A stretch of 64,000 nucleotides of DNA from Shinella kummerowiae (GTDB lineage: Bacteria; Pseudomonadota; Alphaproteobacteria; Rhizobiales; Rhizobiaceae): the NCBI RefSeq assembly GCF_009827055.1, contig NZ_WUMK01000006.1:372001-436000 (forward strand), written 5' to 3'. Below are positions 9,617 through 19,939 of this stretch, piece by piece. Every line of letters begins with the position of its first letter. The stretch's first letter is position 1. The notes under the pieces are model-generated. The model was not told where the DNA came from, did no database searches, and worked only from the letters and a program-made list of their open reading frames with translations. Both the position numbers and the translations under genes were made by a program.

Positions 9617-10453
9617 CTATTGCCAGGGCCGAGAGGTCAGCCAGATCTCTCCTGTGTTCCCCGTCATGATGAGGCCTGCCAAATGATCGAGGCCCGGCTG
9701 TTTCGGCACACCCGACAGATCCGCGATCATCGCGTCGACGGCGCCTTCCTCGAGAAGATGCGCGACGTCGGCCTGCTCGGCCGCCTTGTCGTGCAGCACC
9801 AGGACGGTTCTCGTCACCGCCTTGGGATCGCTGGTGTCGCAGAGGAAGGGGATGATGGATTCGTGATGGCGCATCGGCAGGGTGAAGATATGCGCGCCCT
9901 GTATGCGAAGCACTTCGACGCAGTCGAAACGGTTGCCTGATCCGAGGACGCAGAAAACTGCAAGGTTGCGCGGCGGCTCTGACGTTACGACCCCGGTGGC
10001 GACGCGCAGGTCGGCCGCCAGTTGCTCGGAGGCCTGCGCCTCTTCCATCAATCGTTGATAGGACGTGTAGGGTAGTTCATTCCTGTTGTCGTGCAGGACG
10101 ACCACCGGGCTGAATGCCAGCACGCGAACGGGCTTTTCTATCGCGCGGGCGAGCAGCATCGCATGATAGACCGCGCCATGCCCTCCCTTGCTGCCACCGA
10201 TCGCGATGACCTGATCATAACCAGATACCAGATTTAATAGATGCGCAGATAAAATCTCGGCATCTCGTGTAAAGTATGTATCCGCAGTGTCCGCAATACT
10301 CAGCACATCTGCCGAGAATTTTATCGATTTGAAATGATGATTGGGCGAGTGAGAAAACAGAATGATCAGTACATTTTTATGATTTCGCCGAAATTCTATA
10401 TCATAGCAGCTCAGAACGTGTCTTTCCGCGCCGTCTCGGGTCATTAGAATCAT
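9617..10453 (-). CDS. accessory alpha/beta-fold protein with GGSKGG elbow
   Basis: This 278-residue protein is not confidently assigned. Residues around 84-96 read AIGGSKGGHGAVYH, a nucleophile-elbow-like G-x-S-x-G-G turn after a hydrophobic strand. RVLAFSPVVVLHDN follows, where an alpha/beta hydrolase would place its next strand and acid. A late His (PMRHHESIIPFL) could complete a triad. GSSKGG-type folds occur in accessory proteins of surface-polysaccharide and glycoprotein export. The 5' half is visibly AT-richer than its neighbours, and it sits alone between pleC and glnE, suggesting acquisition. The ATG at 10453 follows AGAGGTTAG; a Met three codons later is possible. Confidence 0.55.
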   Translation of the reverse strand: MILMTRDGAERHVLSCYDIEFRRNHKNVLIILFSHSPNHHFKSIKFSADVLSIADTADTYFTRDAEILSAHLLNLVSGYDQVIAIGGSKGGHGAVYHAMLLARAIEKPVRVLAFSPVVVLHDNRNELPYTSYQRLMEEAQASEQLAADLRVATGVVTSEPPRNLAVFCVLGSGNRFDCVEVLRIQGAHIFTLPMRHHESIIPFLCDTSDPKAVTRTVLVLHDKAAEQADVAHLLEEGAVDAMIADLSGVPKQPGLDHLAGLIMTGNTGEIWLTSRPWQ

Positions 10454-10588
10454 TAAAAACTAACCTCTAAACGAACTGTCTTGCTGCCTTCGTATAAAGC
10501 CTGTTCTTGAAGTGCAAGAGGCCCAATGCAAGGGAATTTGACGTCTTCAGGCAGCACGACGACCTCAGGGCGCACGACACCACGCCGA

Positions 10589-13543
10589 TCACGGCTTTGC
10601 GACGAGGGCCTGGAATATCTTGCGCACCGCCTTGGACCGCTGCTTGATATCTGCCTCCAGCGTACGGAGATCGGGGCTGTCACCCGCCCGGCAGACGAGG
10701 TCGATGAGACCGGCCGGCGCCTCCTTCGGATCGAAGCTGCCATCGACGCAGAGGCGCACGATCTGCGAAATCTCCGTATAGAGCACCAGCGCGCGCTGCA
10801 CGGTGTCGAGGTCGTTCGGGTCCATCATCGCCGCGCCGAGCACGGCGAGCGCCTCCCCTGTCGGCATCGCCCGCTCCGGCTGCGGCACGCCGCGTGCCGG
10901 GGCCATCAGCGCAAGGAACTGCGCGATGAACTCGATATCGATCAACCCGCCCGCAATGAGCTTCAGGTCCCAGATATCCTTCGGCGGCTTTTCCTGGTCG
11001 ATCAGGTGCCGCATCTCCGCGACATCCTTGGCGATCTTTGCCGCCTCCCGCTTTCGGCCCAGCACCGCGCGGAAAATATCGCCGGCCTCCTGCACGAGGC
11101 TCTCGTCGCCGCACAGAACGCGGGCGCGCGTCAAGGCCATGTGCTCCCAGGTCCAGGCCTCTTCCGTCTGGTACTTGGCAAACGACGTGATGCGCGTCGC
11201 AACCGGCCCCTTGTTGCCGGAGGGGCGCAGGCGCATGTCCACCTCATAGAGCACGCCCTCCGCCGTCGGCGCCGAGAGTGCGGCGATCAGGCGCTGGGTG
11301 ATGCGGGTAAAGTATTTCATGTTGTCGAGCGGCTTGGGACCGTCCGATTCAAAGGCGTCGCTGTCGTGGTCGTAGAGCAGAATCAGGTCGATGTCCGAGC
11401 CGGCGGTCAGCTCGAAGCTGCCGAGCTTGCCCATGCCGACCAGCACCACGCGCCCGCCCGGGAATTTTCCGTGCGCGGCCTCGATTTCCTCCAGCACGGC
11501 CTTGAGTGCTGCCGCGACGATCAGGTCGGCGACATGCGTCAAGGCGCGCGCCGCCTGCTTGCCGGTGATCGCACCGGTCAACAGGCGAATGCCAATCAAA
11601 AAGCGCTGTTCGGCTGCGATGATGCGCAGGCGATCGAGGATTTCCTCGTAATGCCGGGCGCCGGAGACGAACCCCTCGATGCGTTCGGAGAGGTAGGCCC
11701 GCGTCGGCAATTCTGCGAGCAGACCGGGATCCAGCATGCCATCGAAGACATGGGGTTTGGCCGCAATCACCTCGGCAAGGCGCGGCGCCGACGACATGAT
11801 GTTGACGATGAGAGACAGCAGCGCCGGATTGTTGCCGAGCAACGAGAAGAGCTGGATGCCCGCCGGCAGGCCGGAAATGAAGCTGTCGAAGCGCAGCAGC
11901 GCCTCGTCCGCCCGTTTGCTCTCGCCGAAGACCCGCAGCAATTGCGGCGTCAGTTCCGTCAGCCGCTCGCGCGCTTCGACGGATTGTGTCGCGCGGTAGC
12001 GGCCGTAGTGCCAGGTGCGGATGGTGCGGGAAATGTCGGCGGGCCGCTCGAAGCCGAGACGCTTCAACGTATCCAGCGTGTCCGGGTCGTCCTTTTGGCC
12101 GGTGAAGACGAGGTTGCCGGTCTCGGAAGAGAGCTTCGCCTCCTGCTCGAACAGGGCTGCGTAGCGGCGCTCGACGGTCTTCAGCACGGAGACGAGTTTC
12201 GCGGAGAAAGCCGCCGTATCCTCGAAGCCCAGCATGAAGGCGATGCGCTTCAACTCGGCTTCGGTTTCCGGCAGCAGGTGGGTCTGTTCGTCGCGCACCA
12301 TCTGGATGCGGTGCTCGACGTCCCGCAGGAACCAGTAGGCCTCGGTCAGTTCCTTGGCCGTGCCCTTGTCGATCCAGTTCGCCTTTGCAAGTTCATGCAG
12401 CATCGGCTCGGTGGCGCGCAGGCGCAGCGCCGGTACACGGCCACCGGCAATAAGCTGCTGCGTCTGGACGAAGAACTCGATCTCGCGGATGCCGCCGCGA
12501 CCGAGCTTGACGTTGTGTCCCTTGACGGCGATCTCGCCGTGTCCCTTGTGCACATGGATCTGGCGCTTGATCGAATGGATGTCGGCAATCGCCGCATAGT
12601 CGAGATATTTGCGGAAGACGAAGGGTGTCAGGCCCTTGAGGAACGCCGCGCCGGCCGCGAGATCACCGGCGATCGGCTTGGCCTTGATGAAGGCGGCGCG
12701 CTCCCAGTTCTGCCCGCGGCTCTCATAGTAGAGCATGGCCGAATCGAACGAGATGGCGAGCGGCGTGGCGCCCGGATCGGGCCGCAGGCGCAGGTCCGTG
12801 CGGAAAACGTAGCCGTCCGCCGTGCGCTCCTGCATGATGCGGATCAGCCGGCGCACGAGGCGGGAAAACGTCTCGACCGCCTCCATCGGATCGACCGCGA
12901 TATCCGCCATCGGATCGAAGAAGACGACGAGGTCGATGTCAGAGGAATAGTTGAGTTCGGCCGCACCGAGCTTGCCCATGCCGAGCACGATCAGGCCAGA
13001 CTTTTCGCTGGGATGCGCAGGATCCGGCAGATTCAGCTTGCCGCTCTCATGCGCCGACAGGAGCAGGTAGTCGAAAGCCGCCGAGGTCGCCGCCTCGGCA
13101 AGATCGGTGAGAAGTGCGGTGGTTTTCCGTGCGTCAAAAATACGCGCAAGGTCGGCGAGCGCGGTGAGGAAGGCGACCTCGCGCTTGGCGATGCGCAGAC
13201 GGGTCATCAGCACCGCCTCCGTCACCTCGCCGCCGTCCGCCCTCCAGGCGCTTCGGGCGCGGGCGATCGCATCCTCGATCATCGGCAGGATCGGCGCGTC
13301 CAGCGCGCGGGCGAGCAGGCCGGGATCGATGCGCGCGGTATCGCGCAGATAGGGCGAGAGCGAAAACGCCGCGACGATGAAATCCTTCAGGGGGTCGCTT
13401 CCGCCGAGCAATCTGGCAATGGCGGGGTGCTCCTTGCCCCAGTCCTTGAGGTCGGACATGACCGATTTGACTTCCGTCTGGCTCAGCGGCCGGATCGGAG
13501 AGGTCGAAAGATCGGAAAACCGCGTCGTTTCCGTCACGCTCAT
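10589..13543 (-). CDS. glnE: bifunctional glutamine synthetase adenylyltransferase/adenylyl-removing enzyme
   Basis: This 984-residue protein has full family length. Two nucleotidyltransferase domains each carry the GMGKLG plus SDIDL catalytic signature: GKLGAAELNYSSDIDL near residue 190 (de-adenylylating half) and GKLGSFELTAGSDIDL near residue 710 (adenylylating half). The inter-domain helical region and C-terminal regulatory helices are present. GlnE sets glutamine synthetase activity in response to PII and glutamine. The ATG at 13543 has GAGGAGG five bases upstream. Downstream on the same strand lies only the accessory gene; upstream is the two-component pair. Confidence 0.95.
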   Translation of the reverse strand: MSVTETTRFSDLSTSPIRPLSQTEVKSVMSDLKDWGKEHPAIARLLGGSDPLKDFIVAAFSLSPYLRDTARIDPGLLARALDAPILPMIEDAIARARSAWRADGGEVTEAVLMTRLRIAKREVAFLTALADLARIFDARKTTALLTDLAEAATSAAFDYLLLSAHESGKLNLPDPAHPSEKSGLIVLGMGKLGAAELNYSSDIDLVVFFDPMADIAVDPMEAVETFSRLVRRLIRIMQERTADGYVFRTDLRLRPDPGATPLAISFDSAMLYYESRGQNWERAAFIKAKPIAGDLAAGAAFLKGLTPFVFRKYLDYAAIADIHSIKRQIHVHKGHGEIAVKGHNVKLGRGGIREIEFFVQTQQLIAGGRVPALRLRATEPMLHELAKANWIDKGTAKELTEAYWFLRDVEHRIQMVRDEQTHLLPETEAELKRIAFMLGFEDTAAFSAKLVSVLKTVERRYAALFEQEAKLSSETGNLVFTGQKDDPDTLDTLKRLGFERPADISRTIRTWHYGRYRATQSVEARERLTELTPQLLRVFGESKRADEALLRFDSFISGLPAGIQLFSLLGNNPALLSLIVNIMSSAPRLAEVIAAKPHVFDGMLDPGLLAELPTRAYLSERIEGFVSGARHYEEILDRLRIIAAEQRFLIGIRLLTGAITGKQAARALTHVADLIVAAALKAVLEEIEAAHGKFPGGRVVLVGMGKLGSFELTAGSDIDLILLYDHDSDAFESDGPKPLDNMKYFTRITQRLIAALSAPTAEGVLYEVDMRLRPSGNKGPVATRITSFAKYQTEEAWTWEHMALTRARVLCGDESLVQEAGDIFRAVLGRKREAAKIAKDVAEMRHLIDQEKPPKDIWDLKLIAGGLIDIEFIAQFLALMAPARGVPQPERAMPTGEALAVLGAAMMDPNDLDTVQRALVLYTEISQIVRLCVDGSFDPKEAPAGLIDLVCRAGDSPDLRTLEADIKQRSKAVRKIFQALVAKP

Positions 13544-13575
13544 GATGCCTCCTCGCCTTTTGACGACGAGGTGTA

Positions 13576-14997
13576 TCAGTCCGGACGGACGGGGAAAACC
13601 ATTCTGACGGTCAGCCCCCGATTGTTTTCCCGCTCGGGATGCGTCGTATCCAGTTCCAGCCGGCCGTGATGCATTTCCATGACGGCGCCGACGAGCGACA
13701 GGCCAAGCCCGGTGCCGGGCTTGGAGCGGCTGGCATCGAGGCGCACGAAGCGTTTGACGACCTCGTCGCGCTTGTCGTCCGGCACGCCGGCCCCGCTATC
13801 GGCGACCGACAGGACGACATCGCCCTCCCGCCGCACGAGCGACACGCGGATCTCCGGATCATCGCTGCCCTCGGCATATTTGATCGCATTGTCGATGAGA
13901 TTGCCAAGTGCCTGACCGACCAGTTCGCGGTTGCCCTTGATTTCGACCCCATCCGCGATCTCGGTCACGAGCTTGAGGCCGCAATCCTCTGCAACCGGTT
14001 CGTAGAGTTCGGCGCTGTCATGGGCGATGCCGCTGATATCGATCGCGCTCATCTCCGCCGGCGCCTGCCCTGCCTCGACGCGCGAGATCATCAGGAGGGC
14101 ATTGAAGGTGCGGATAAGCTGATCGGATTCGCCGATCATCTCCTCCAGCGCGATGCGGTGGTCGGCCTTTTCATTGCCGGCAAGGGCTGCCTCCGCCTTG
14201 TTGCGCAGGCGCGTCAGCGGCGTCTTCAGGTCATGCGCGATGTTGTCGGAGACCTGCTTCAGGCCCTCGTTCAGCTTCTCGATGCGACCGAGCATCGTGT
14301 TCAGCGATTCGGAAAGCCGGTCGAACTCGTCACCCGAACCGCTCGTCGGCAGGCGTTGCGACAAATCGCCGGCCATGATGCGCTGGCTCGCGTCGGACAT
14401 ACGATCCATGCGCTTCAGGGCGTTGCGGCCGATCAGATACCAGATGGCGAGCGCACCGACGCCCATGACGCCGAGCGCCACCATCAGCGCCTGACGCACC
14501 AGCTTGCGAAAATTCTCCGGCTCGCCGAGGTCGCGGCCGACCAGCACGCGAAGGCCATTGGACAGGAACGTCACCTGCGCATAGGCCATCGGGCGGTTGC
14601 TGCCGCGCGCCTCCTCCTGGTAACGCTGATAGCGGAACGGTGTCTCCGTCCAGCCCTCGTTGTCCAGCACACCGGGCTGAATCGCCGCGACGTTGCCTGC
14701 CAGCACTTCACCGGTCGGGCTTGCGATGATGTAGAGATTGGCGCCCGGCTGGCGGGCACGCCGCTCGAGCGTGCGCAACAGGCCGTTCATGCCGTTATTG
14801 TCGAAGACGCGCTCGATCTGCTCGGTTTCCTGCGCCACGGCCTCGCGCATCTGCTGCTGCAGCAGGCCCTCCGACATGGAGGAAACGTAGAAGACGAGAA
14901 AGGCCGCGCAGACGGCGAAGAGCAGGAGATAGATCGCGGAGAGGCGCACCGCGGTGGTGCGGTAGAGGGCAGTCAGCCGGCCGAGCAGTCGCTGCAT
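13576..14997 (-). CDS. membrane sensor histidine kinase
   Basis: The product has 473 residues: TM1 at about 20-40 (AIYLLLFAVCAAFLVFYV), a periplasmic region of about 130 residues, and TM2 at about 168-190. A HAMP segment (KRMDRMSDASQRIMAGDLS) is followed by HisKA with NIAHDLKTPLTRLRNK (His255) and an HATPase with NLIDNAIKYAEG, DSGAGVP and GTGLGLSLV. It pairs with the response regulator whose stop lies 4 nt upstream of this start. In S. meliloti an unnamed pair occupies the same place between glnE and degP. The signal is unknown; proximity to DegP hints at envelope status. Confidence 0.9.
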   Translation of the reverse strand: MQRLLGRLTALYRTTAVRLSAIYLLLFAVCAAFLVFYVSSMSEGLLQQQMREAVAQETEQIERVFDNNGMNGLLRTLERRARQPGANLYIIASPTGEVLAGNVAAIQPGVLDNEGWTETPFRYQRYQEEARGSNRPMAYAQVTFLSNGLRVLVGRDLGEPENFRKLVRQALMVALGVMGVGALAIWYLIGRNALKRMDRMSDASQRIMAGDLSQRLPTSGSGDEFDRLSESLNTMLGRIEKLNEGLKQVSDNIAHDLKTPLTRLRNKAEAALAGNEKADHRIALEEMIGESDQLIRTFNALLMISRVEAGQAPAEMSAIDISGIAHDSAELYEPVAEDCGLKLVTEIADGVEIKGNRELVGQALGNLIDNAIKYAEGSDDPEIRVSLVRREGDVVLSVADSGAGVPDDKRDEVVKRFVRLDASRSKPGTGLGLSLVGAVMEMHHGRLELDTTHPERENNRGLTVRMVFPVRPD

Positions 14998-15001
14998 GGG
15001 A

Positions 15002-15685
15002 TCAGCCCGCCGCCTCTTCCTTCATCATGTATCCGGCGCCGCGCACGGTGCGCAGCAGCGGCTGGTCGAAATCCTTCTCGATCTTCGAGCGCAGCCGCGA
15101 GACATGGACGTCGATGACGTTGGTCTGCGGGTCGAAATGATAGTCCCAGACGTTTTCCAGCAGCATGGTGCGCGTCACCACCTGGCCGGCATTCTTCATC
15201 AGATATTCGAGCAGGCGGAATTCCCGCGGCTGGAGCAGGATTTCCCGGCCGGCGCGCTTGACGGTGTGGGACAGCCGGTCGAGTTCGAGGTCGCCGACGC
15301 GGTAGACCATGTCCTGCTCCGGCGTGCCCTTGCGGCGGCCGAGCACTTCGACACGGGCCAAGAGCTCGCTGAAGGCATAGGGTTTCGGCAGGTAATCATC
15401 GCCGCCGGCACGCAGGCCCGTCACGCGGTCATCGACCTGGCCGAGGGCGGAGAGAATGAGCACGGGCGTATGGATGTTGCGGCGGCGCAATTCCGAAATC
15501 AGCGACAGCCCGTCGCGGCGCGGCAGCATGCGGTCGATGACCAGCACGTCGTAGCTGTTTTCCGTCGCGAGGAAGAGGCCGCTTTCGCCGTCGCTCGCAT
15601 GGTCGAGCACGATGCCCGCCTCGCGAAAGGCCTTCGAGAGATAGGCGGCCGCCTCCAGATCGTCTTCCACAATCAATATCTTCAT
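15002..15685 (-). CDS. OmpR-family response regulator
   Basis: The product has 227 residues. The receiver domain has the acidic pair Glu7-Asp8-Asp9 and phospho-acceptor Asp51 in VLVIDRMLPRRDG; KPYAF carries the conserved Lys. The C-terminal winged helix (about 130-222) includes REFRLLEYLMKNAGQVVTR and VIDVHVSRLRSKI. It is the first gene of the pair and is followed by its kinase after 4 nt. The DNA target is unknown. DegP is transcribed just ahead on the same strand, with a hairpin between. Confidence 0.92.
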   Translation of the reverse strand: MKILIVEDDLEAAAYLSKAFREAGIVLDHASDGESGLFLATENSYDVLVIDRMLPRRDGLSLISELRRRNIHTPVLILSALGQVDDRVTGLRAGGDDYLPKPYAFSELLARVEVLGRRKGTPEQDMVYRVGDLELDRLSHTVKRAGREILLQPREFRLLEYLMKNAGQVVTRTMLLENVWDYHFDPQTNVIDVHVSRLRSKIEKDFDQPLLRTVRGAGYMMKEEAAG

Positions 15686-15744
15686 CGTACGGACCTTACA
15701 GCATGTTCGGCGGGCATTGGCTAGCAGCGCCGCCGGATATGGCA

Positions 15745-15774
15745 GCGCCGCGAAACCTTGCGATCTCGCGGCGC
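15745..15774 (-). terminator. strong hairpin between degP and the response regulator
   Basis: GCGCCGCGA (15745-15753) and TCGCGGCGC (15766-15774) form a perfect 9-bp stem with a 12-nt loop, 25 nt past the degP stop. No U-tract follows on either strand, so it may be a Rho-assisted terminator or an mRNA-stabilising structure. Confidence 0.35.
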
Positions 15775-15799
15775 CGTGGGCAGGGAATGCCGGAGCCGA

Positions 15800-17386
15800 T
15801 CAGCCCTGGTCGATCGGCAGCGCCAGGAAGCGGCTGCCGTCATTGGTCTCGATCTGGAACAGCGCCTTGGAGCGGCCGTCCTTACGGGCGTTGTTGATGA
15901 CCTTCACCACGTCGTCGGCAGACTTCACAGCCTGGTTGTTGACCGATGTGATGCGATCGCCTTCCTTGAGACCACGGTCGCTGGCGTCGGAGTCCGGGTC
16001 GACCGAGGAGACCGTCAAGCCTTCGTCGCCGGGCGTGACCGAGATGCCGAGATCGGCGAGCGCCTGCTCGCTGGCCGGGGCTTCCGGTTCGGCTTCATCG
16101 GCACCCGTCGCAGCCTGGATCTGCTCGCCGGCAAGCGTACCGATTTCGACCGGGACGGTCTGAGACTTGCCATCACGCCAGACCGACAGGTCGACCTTCT
16201 TGCCGGGCGCGATGTCGGCAACGCGGCGGGCGAGGTCACGCGGGTCCTTGATCGGCTCGCCGTCAAGCGCCGTGATCACGTCACCCTTCTTGATACCGGC
16301 CTTGGCGCCGGGCGAGTCGGCTTGCGGCTCAACAACGAGGGCACCGGCGGCGTCCGCAAGGCCAAGCGAGTCGGCGATGTCGCGGCTTACCGGCTGAATC
16401 TGCACGCCAAGCCAGCCGCGATCGACCTTGCCGTCCTTCATCAGGTCGGCGACGACGCCCTTGGCGACGGAGGCCGGGATTGCAAACGCGATACCGACAT
16501 TGCCGCCCGACGGCGAGAAGATCGCGGTGTTGATGCCGACGACCTGGCCATTGAGGTTGAAGGTCGGGCCGCCGGAATTGCCGCGGTTCACGGCAGCATC
16601 CACCTGGAGATAGTCGTCATAGGGACCGGAGCCGATGTCGCGGCCGCGGGCCGAGATGATGCCGGCCGTCACCGTGCCGCCAAGACCGAACGGGTTGCCG
16701 ACAGCGACCACCCAGTCACCGACGCGGATCTGGCTGTCATCGGCGAAGTTCACATAGGTGAACTTGCGCTTGTCCTTTTCCTCGACCTTCAGCACCGCGA
16801 GGTCCGTGCGGCTGTCCTTGCCGACGAGCGTGGCGTTGAGTTCGGTGCCGTCATTCATGACGACCGTGAAGGCCGAGCCATCGTTGACGACGTGATTGTT
16901 GGTGACGATATAGCCGTCTTCCGAGATGAAGAAGCCGGAGCCCTGCGAGGTCGGGCGCAGATGCGGCTTGCGGTCGGGGCCACGACGGTCGCCAAACTGA
17001 CGGCCGCGATCGCGGTCGCCACGGAACTGATCGGGACCGCCGAATTCACGGAAGAAACGCTTCAGCGGATGATCATCGGGAAGCTCATCAAGACTACGGC
17101 CGCCGAAGTTGAAGGAGAAATTGCTCTCGTCACTGGCCGGCTTGATATCGGACTGGACACGGACGGAAACGACGGCCGGGGAAACGGCCGAGACAACGTC
17201 GGCGAAGCTCGCAACCTGCGGCGCCTGGACGGAGACGGCTTCGGCAAAACTTTCGCTGACGCGGGCGGGAATGCCGGTCGCCAGCATAACGGCCGCAAGT
17301 CCGGCGACGGTCGTCGTCTTCAGTACGGTCTTGAGGCCCGGACGGAATGCGGAAATCTTGGACATTCTTTGCACCTTTTCTCTCAT
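15800..17386 (-). CDS. degP: periplasmic Do-type serine protease/chaperone DegP
   Basis: The product has 528 residues. An N-terminal hydrophobic export segment (VAGLAAVMLATGIPARVS) is followed by a low-complexity Arg/Asp-rich stretch (DRDRGRQFGDRRGPDRK). The trypsin-like domain has the catalytic His in GYIVTNNHVV (about 165), Asp in SRTDLAVLKV and Ser in NRGNSGGPTF (about 270). Two PDZ domains follow (about 300-395 and 425-520). The family degrades and refolds damaged envelope proteins. The ATG at 17386 follows AAAAGG. It is transcribed between the cyc operon and the two-component pair. Confidence 0.93.
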   Translation of the reverse strand: MREKVQRMSKISAFRPGLKTVLKTTTVAGLAAVMLATGIPARVSESFAEAVSVQAPQVASFADVVSAVSPAVVSVRVQSDIKPASDESNFSFNFGGRSLDELPDDHPLKRFFREFGGPDQFRGDRDRGRQFGDRRGPDRKPHLRPTSQGSGFFISEDGYIVTNNHVVNDGSAFTVVMNDGTELNATLVGKDSRTDLAVLKVEEKDKRKFTYVNFADDSQIRVGDWVVAVGNPFGLGGTVTAGIISARGRDIGSGPYDDYLQVDAAVNRGNSGGPTFNLNGQVVGINTAIFSPSGGNVGIAFAIPASVAKGVVADLMKDGKVDRGWLGVQIQPVSRDIADSLGLADAAGALVVEPQADSPGAKAGIKKGDVITALDGEPIKDPRDLARRVADIAPGKKVDLSVWRDGKSQTVPVEIGTLAGEQIQAATGADEAEPEAPASEQALADLGISVTPGDEGLTVSSVDPDSDASDRGLKEGDRITSVNNQAVKSADDVVKVINNARKDGRSKALFQIETNDGSRFLALPIDQG

Positions 17387-17498
17387 TCATGGCTGCGCTC
17401 GGCAGCCGATGGAAGAAGAGATAGGCCTGCACACATTACGGCGCACTATCCGCCGCATGAATTTTTCGTAATGTTGGAAAATTTCGGGGGAAGCGGGT

Positions 17499-17957
17499 CT
17501 ATTCGCGCGTCAGCACGCGCTCCAATTCGGCCTTTTCAGCCTCGGAGAGTGGCGTTCCCGTCGGTTTTCCACCACGCCTGCGCACGAAGAGCACCATGGC
17601 CGTGGCACCGGCCAGGAACAGCACGATCGGCGCACCCCACAACAGCAGCGTTTCACCACGCAGGCGCGGATTGAGCAGCACGAATTCCCCGTAACGCGAG
17701 ACGACATAGGCGATCACCGCCTCGTCGCTGTCGCCATTCTTCAAGCGCTCACGCACGAGAAGACGCAGGTCACGCGCCAGTTCGGCATTCGAATCGTCGA
17801 TCGACTGGTTCTGGCAGACCATGCAGCGAAGCTGGGAAGAGAGTGTCCGCGCGCGCGCCTCCAGCGCGGGATCGGCCAACACCTCATCCGGATTGACGGC
17901 CAGCGCAGGAAAGGCCGTCAGCACAAAGGCAAAAGCCAGAATGAGGCGGCGCATCAT
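17499..17957 (-). CDS. cycL: cytochrome c maturation protein CcmH/CycL
   Basis: The product has 152 residues. It has a signal peptide ([16 protein letters not shown]), then a thioredoxin-like helical domain with the family motif [20 protein letters not shown], whose two cysteines reduce the apocytochrome haem-binding cysteines. It ends with one membrane anchor ([18 protein letters not shown]) and a short cytoplasmic tail. The start at 17957 (ATGATG) overlaps the cycK stop by four bases, showing translational coupling. It is the last gene of cycHJKL. Confidence 0.94.
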   Translation of the reverse strand: MMRRLILAFAFVLTAFPALAVNPDEVLADPALEARARTLSSQLRCMVCQNQSIDDSNAELARDLRLLVRERLKNGDSDEAVIAYVVSRYGEFVLLNPRLRGETLLLWGAPIVLFLAGATAMVLFVRRRGGKPTGTPLSEAEKAELERVLTRE

Positions 17958-19939
17958 TCGGCCGCCTCCAGCACAGGCTTCACCTTGCGCGCCTTCTGCG
18001 GCGCCCCGACGCGCAGGCGCCGGTCGAAGAGAGAAACCACGCCGCCCGCCATCATGATCAACGCGCCGATCCAGATACAGAGGATCATCGGCTTCCACCA
18101 GACGCGCACGACGATGCCGCCGTCGGCCATCGCGTCACCGAGCGAGACATAGAGCTGGCTGAAACCGAAGGTGCGAATGCCGGCCTCGGTCGTCGGCATG
18201 CGGCGCGCGGTATACATCCGCTTGGACGACCAGATGTCCGTCACCGTCACCCCGCCACGCGCCACCGTGAAGTGGCCCGACTCCTCCGAATAGTTCGGCC
18301 CCTGCCCGCGGCGCATGCCATCGAAGGTGAGCGTATACCCGCCCGCCTCCACCTGCATGCCGGGCTTCATTTCCACCACATGCTCGGTCTCGAAGGCCGT
18401 CACCGCAATGACGCCGATGACGGTCACGCCGACGCCGATATGCGCCAGCGCCGTGCCGAAAGCCGAGCCCGGCAGGCCGATGAAACGGCGGAAGGCGACA
18501 TTGCCCGCCACTTTGCCGATGCCCGCGCGTAGCGACAGGTCGGTGATCGATCCGGCGATCATGTAAAAGCCGATGGCGATACCGAAATAGGCGAGCACCG
18601 GCCCGCCGCTCTGCGCATAGATGACCGCCGCCGCCGCGACGAGAGCAACGCCGACCGCCGCAAACAGCCGCTGTCCGGCGGCGAACACGTCGCCGCGCTT
18701 CCAGGCAAGCAGCGGCCCGAACGGCACCGCAAGCAGCAGCGGCAGCATCAGAAGACCGAAGGTCAGGTTGAAGAAGGGAGGACCGACGGAAATCTTCTCG
18801 CCGGTCAGCGCTTCCAGCACCAGCGGATAGAGCGTGCCGGTCAGCACCGTCGCGGCCGCCGTGGTGAGGATCAGATTGTTGAGAACGAGCGCACCTTCAC
18901 GCGAGATCGGCGCGAACAGGCCGCCGGCCTTCAGCGTCGCCGCCCGGAAGGCGAAGAGCGACAGCGCGCCGCCGATGAAGATGACGAGAATGGCGAGGAT
19001 GAAAACACCGCGCGTCGGATCGGTGGCGAAGGCATGCACCGAAGTGAGCACGCCGGAGCGCACGAGGAACGTGCCGAGCAGCGACATGGAAAAGGTGAGG
19101 ATCGCCAGCAGCACCGTCCAGATCTTCAGCGCCTCGCGCTTTTCCATGACGAGCGCGGAATGCAGGAGCGCCGTACCGGCAAGCCAGGGAATGAAGGAGG
19201 CGTTCTCCACCGGATCCCAGAACCACCAGCCGCCCCAACCGAGTTCGTAATAGGCCCAGTAGGACCCCATGGCGATGCCGGCGGTCAGGAAGCTCCAGGC
19301 AGCAAGCGCCCACGGCCGCACCCAGCGCGCCCAGGCCGCATCGATCCGCCCATCGATGAGGGCAGCGATGGCAAAGGAGAAACAGACGGAGAAGCCGACA
19401 TAACCGAGATAAAGCAGCGGCGGATGTATCGCGAGGCCGATATCCTGCAGCACCGGGTTGAGATCCTTGCCCTCGGCGGGTGCGGGCGAAAGGCGCAGGA
19501 ACGGGTTCGAGGTCAGCAGGATGAAAAGCCCGAAGGCCGTCGAGATGAGCCCCTGCACCGCCAGCACATTGGCGCGCAGCCGCTCCGGCAGATTGGCGCC
19601 GAAGGTCGCGACGAGTGCACTGAAGAACACCAGGATAAGGAGCCAGAGCAGCATCGAGCCCTCATGGTTCCCCCACACGCCGGAGATCTTGTAGATCATC
19701 GGCTTCAGCGAATGCGAATTCTCCCAGACATTGGCGACGGAAAAGTCGGAGACCACATAGGCGAAGGTCAGCACCGAGAAGGAAAAAAGCACCAGCAGGA
19801 AACCGGCAAGGGCGGCCGCGGGCGCCACCGCCATCAGCGAGCGGTCGTTGCGGATCGTGCCGACCAGCGGCAGGATCGATTGCACAATCACCGTCGCAAG
19901 CGCGAGAACCAGAGCATAGTGTCCAAGCTCGATGATCAT
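17954..19939 (-). CDS. cycK: haem lyase subunit CcmF/CycK
   Basis: This 661-residue polytopic inner-membrane protein has about fifteen membrane segments. It contains the tryptophan-rich WWD haem-handling region ([20 protein letters not shown], about residue 230). Conserved histidines in external loops (for example [19 protein letters not shown] near residue 90) help receive haem from CcmE. With CycH and CycL it attaches haem to apocytochrome c. Start and stop overlap both neighbours by four bases. Confidence 0.96.
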   Translation of the reverse strand: MIIELGHYALVLALATVIVQSILPLVGTIRNDRSLMAVAPAAALAGFLLVLFSFSVLTFAYVVSDFSVANVWENSHSLKPMIYKISGVWGNHEGSMLLWLLILVFFSALVATFGANLPERLRANVLAVQGLISTAFGLFILLTSNPFLRLSPAPAEGKDLNPVLQDIGLAIHPPLLYLGYVGFSVCFSFAIAALIDGRIDAAWARWVRPWALAAWSFLTAGIAMGSYWAYYELGWGGWWFWDPVENASFIPWLAGTALLHSALVMEKREALKIWTVLLAILTFSMSLLGTFLVRSGVLTSVHAFATDPTRGVFILAILVIFIGGALSLFAFRAATLKAGGLFAPISREGALVLNNLILTTAAATVLTGTLYPLVLEALTGEKISVGPPFFNLTFGLLMLPLLLAVPFGPLLAWKRGDVFAAGQRLFAAVGVALVAAAAVIYAQSGGPVLAYFGIAIGFYMIAGSITDLSLRAGIGKVAGNVAFRRFIGLPGSAFGTALAHIGVGVTVIGVIAVTAFETEHVVEMKPGMQVEAGGYTLTFDGMRRGQGPNYSEESGHFTVARGGVTVTDIWSSKRMYTARRMPTTEAGIRTFGFSQLYVSLGDAMADGGIVVRVWWKPMILCIWIGALIMMAGGVVSLFDRRLRVGAPQKARKVKPVLEAAE

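Noticed and set aside
10526-13669. 1047-codon open frame on the plus strand
   Set aside because: Antisense shadow of glnE; no domain pattern and the opposite strand has both catalytic signatures.
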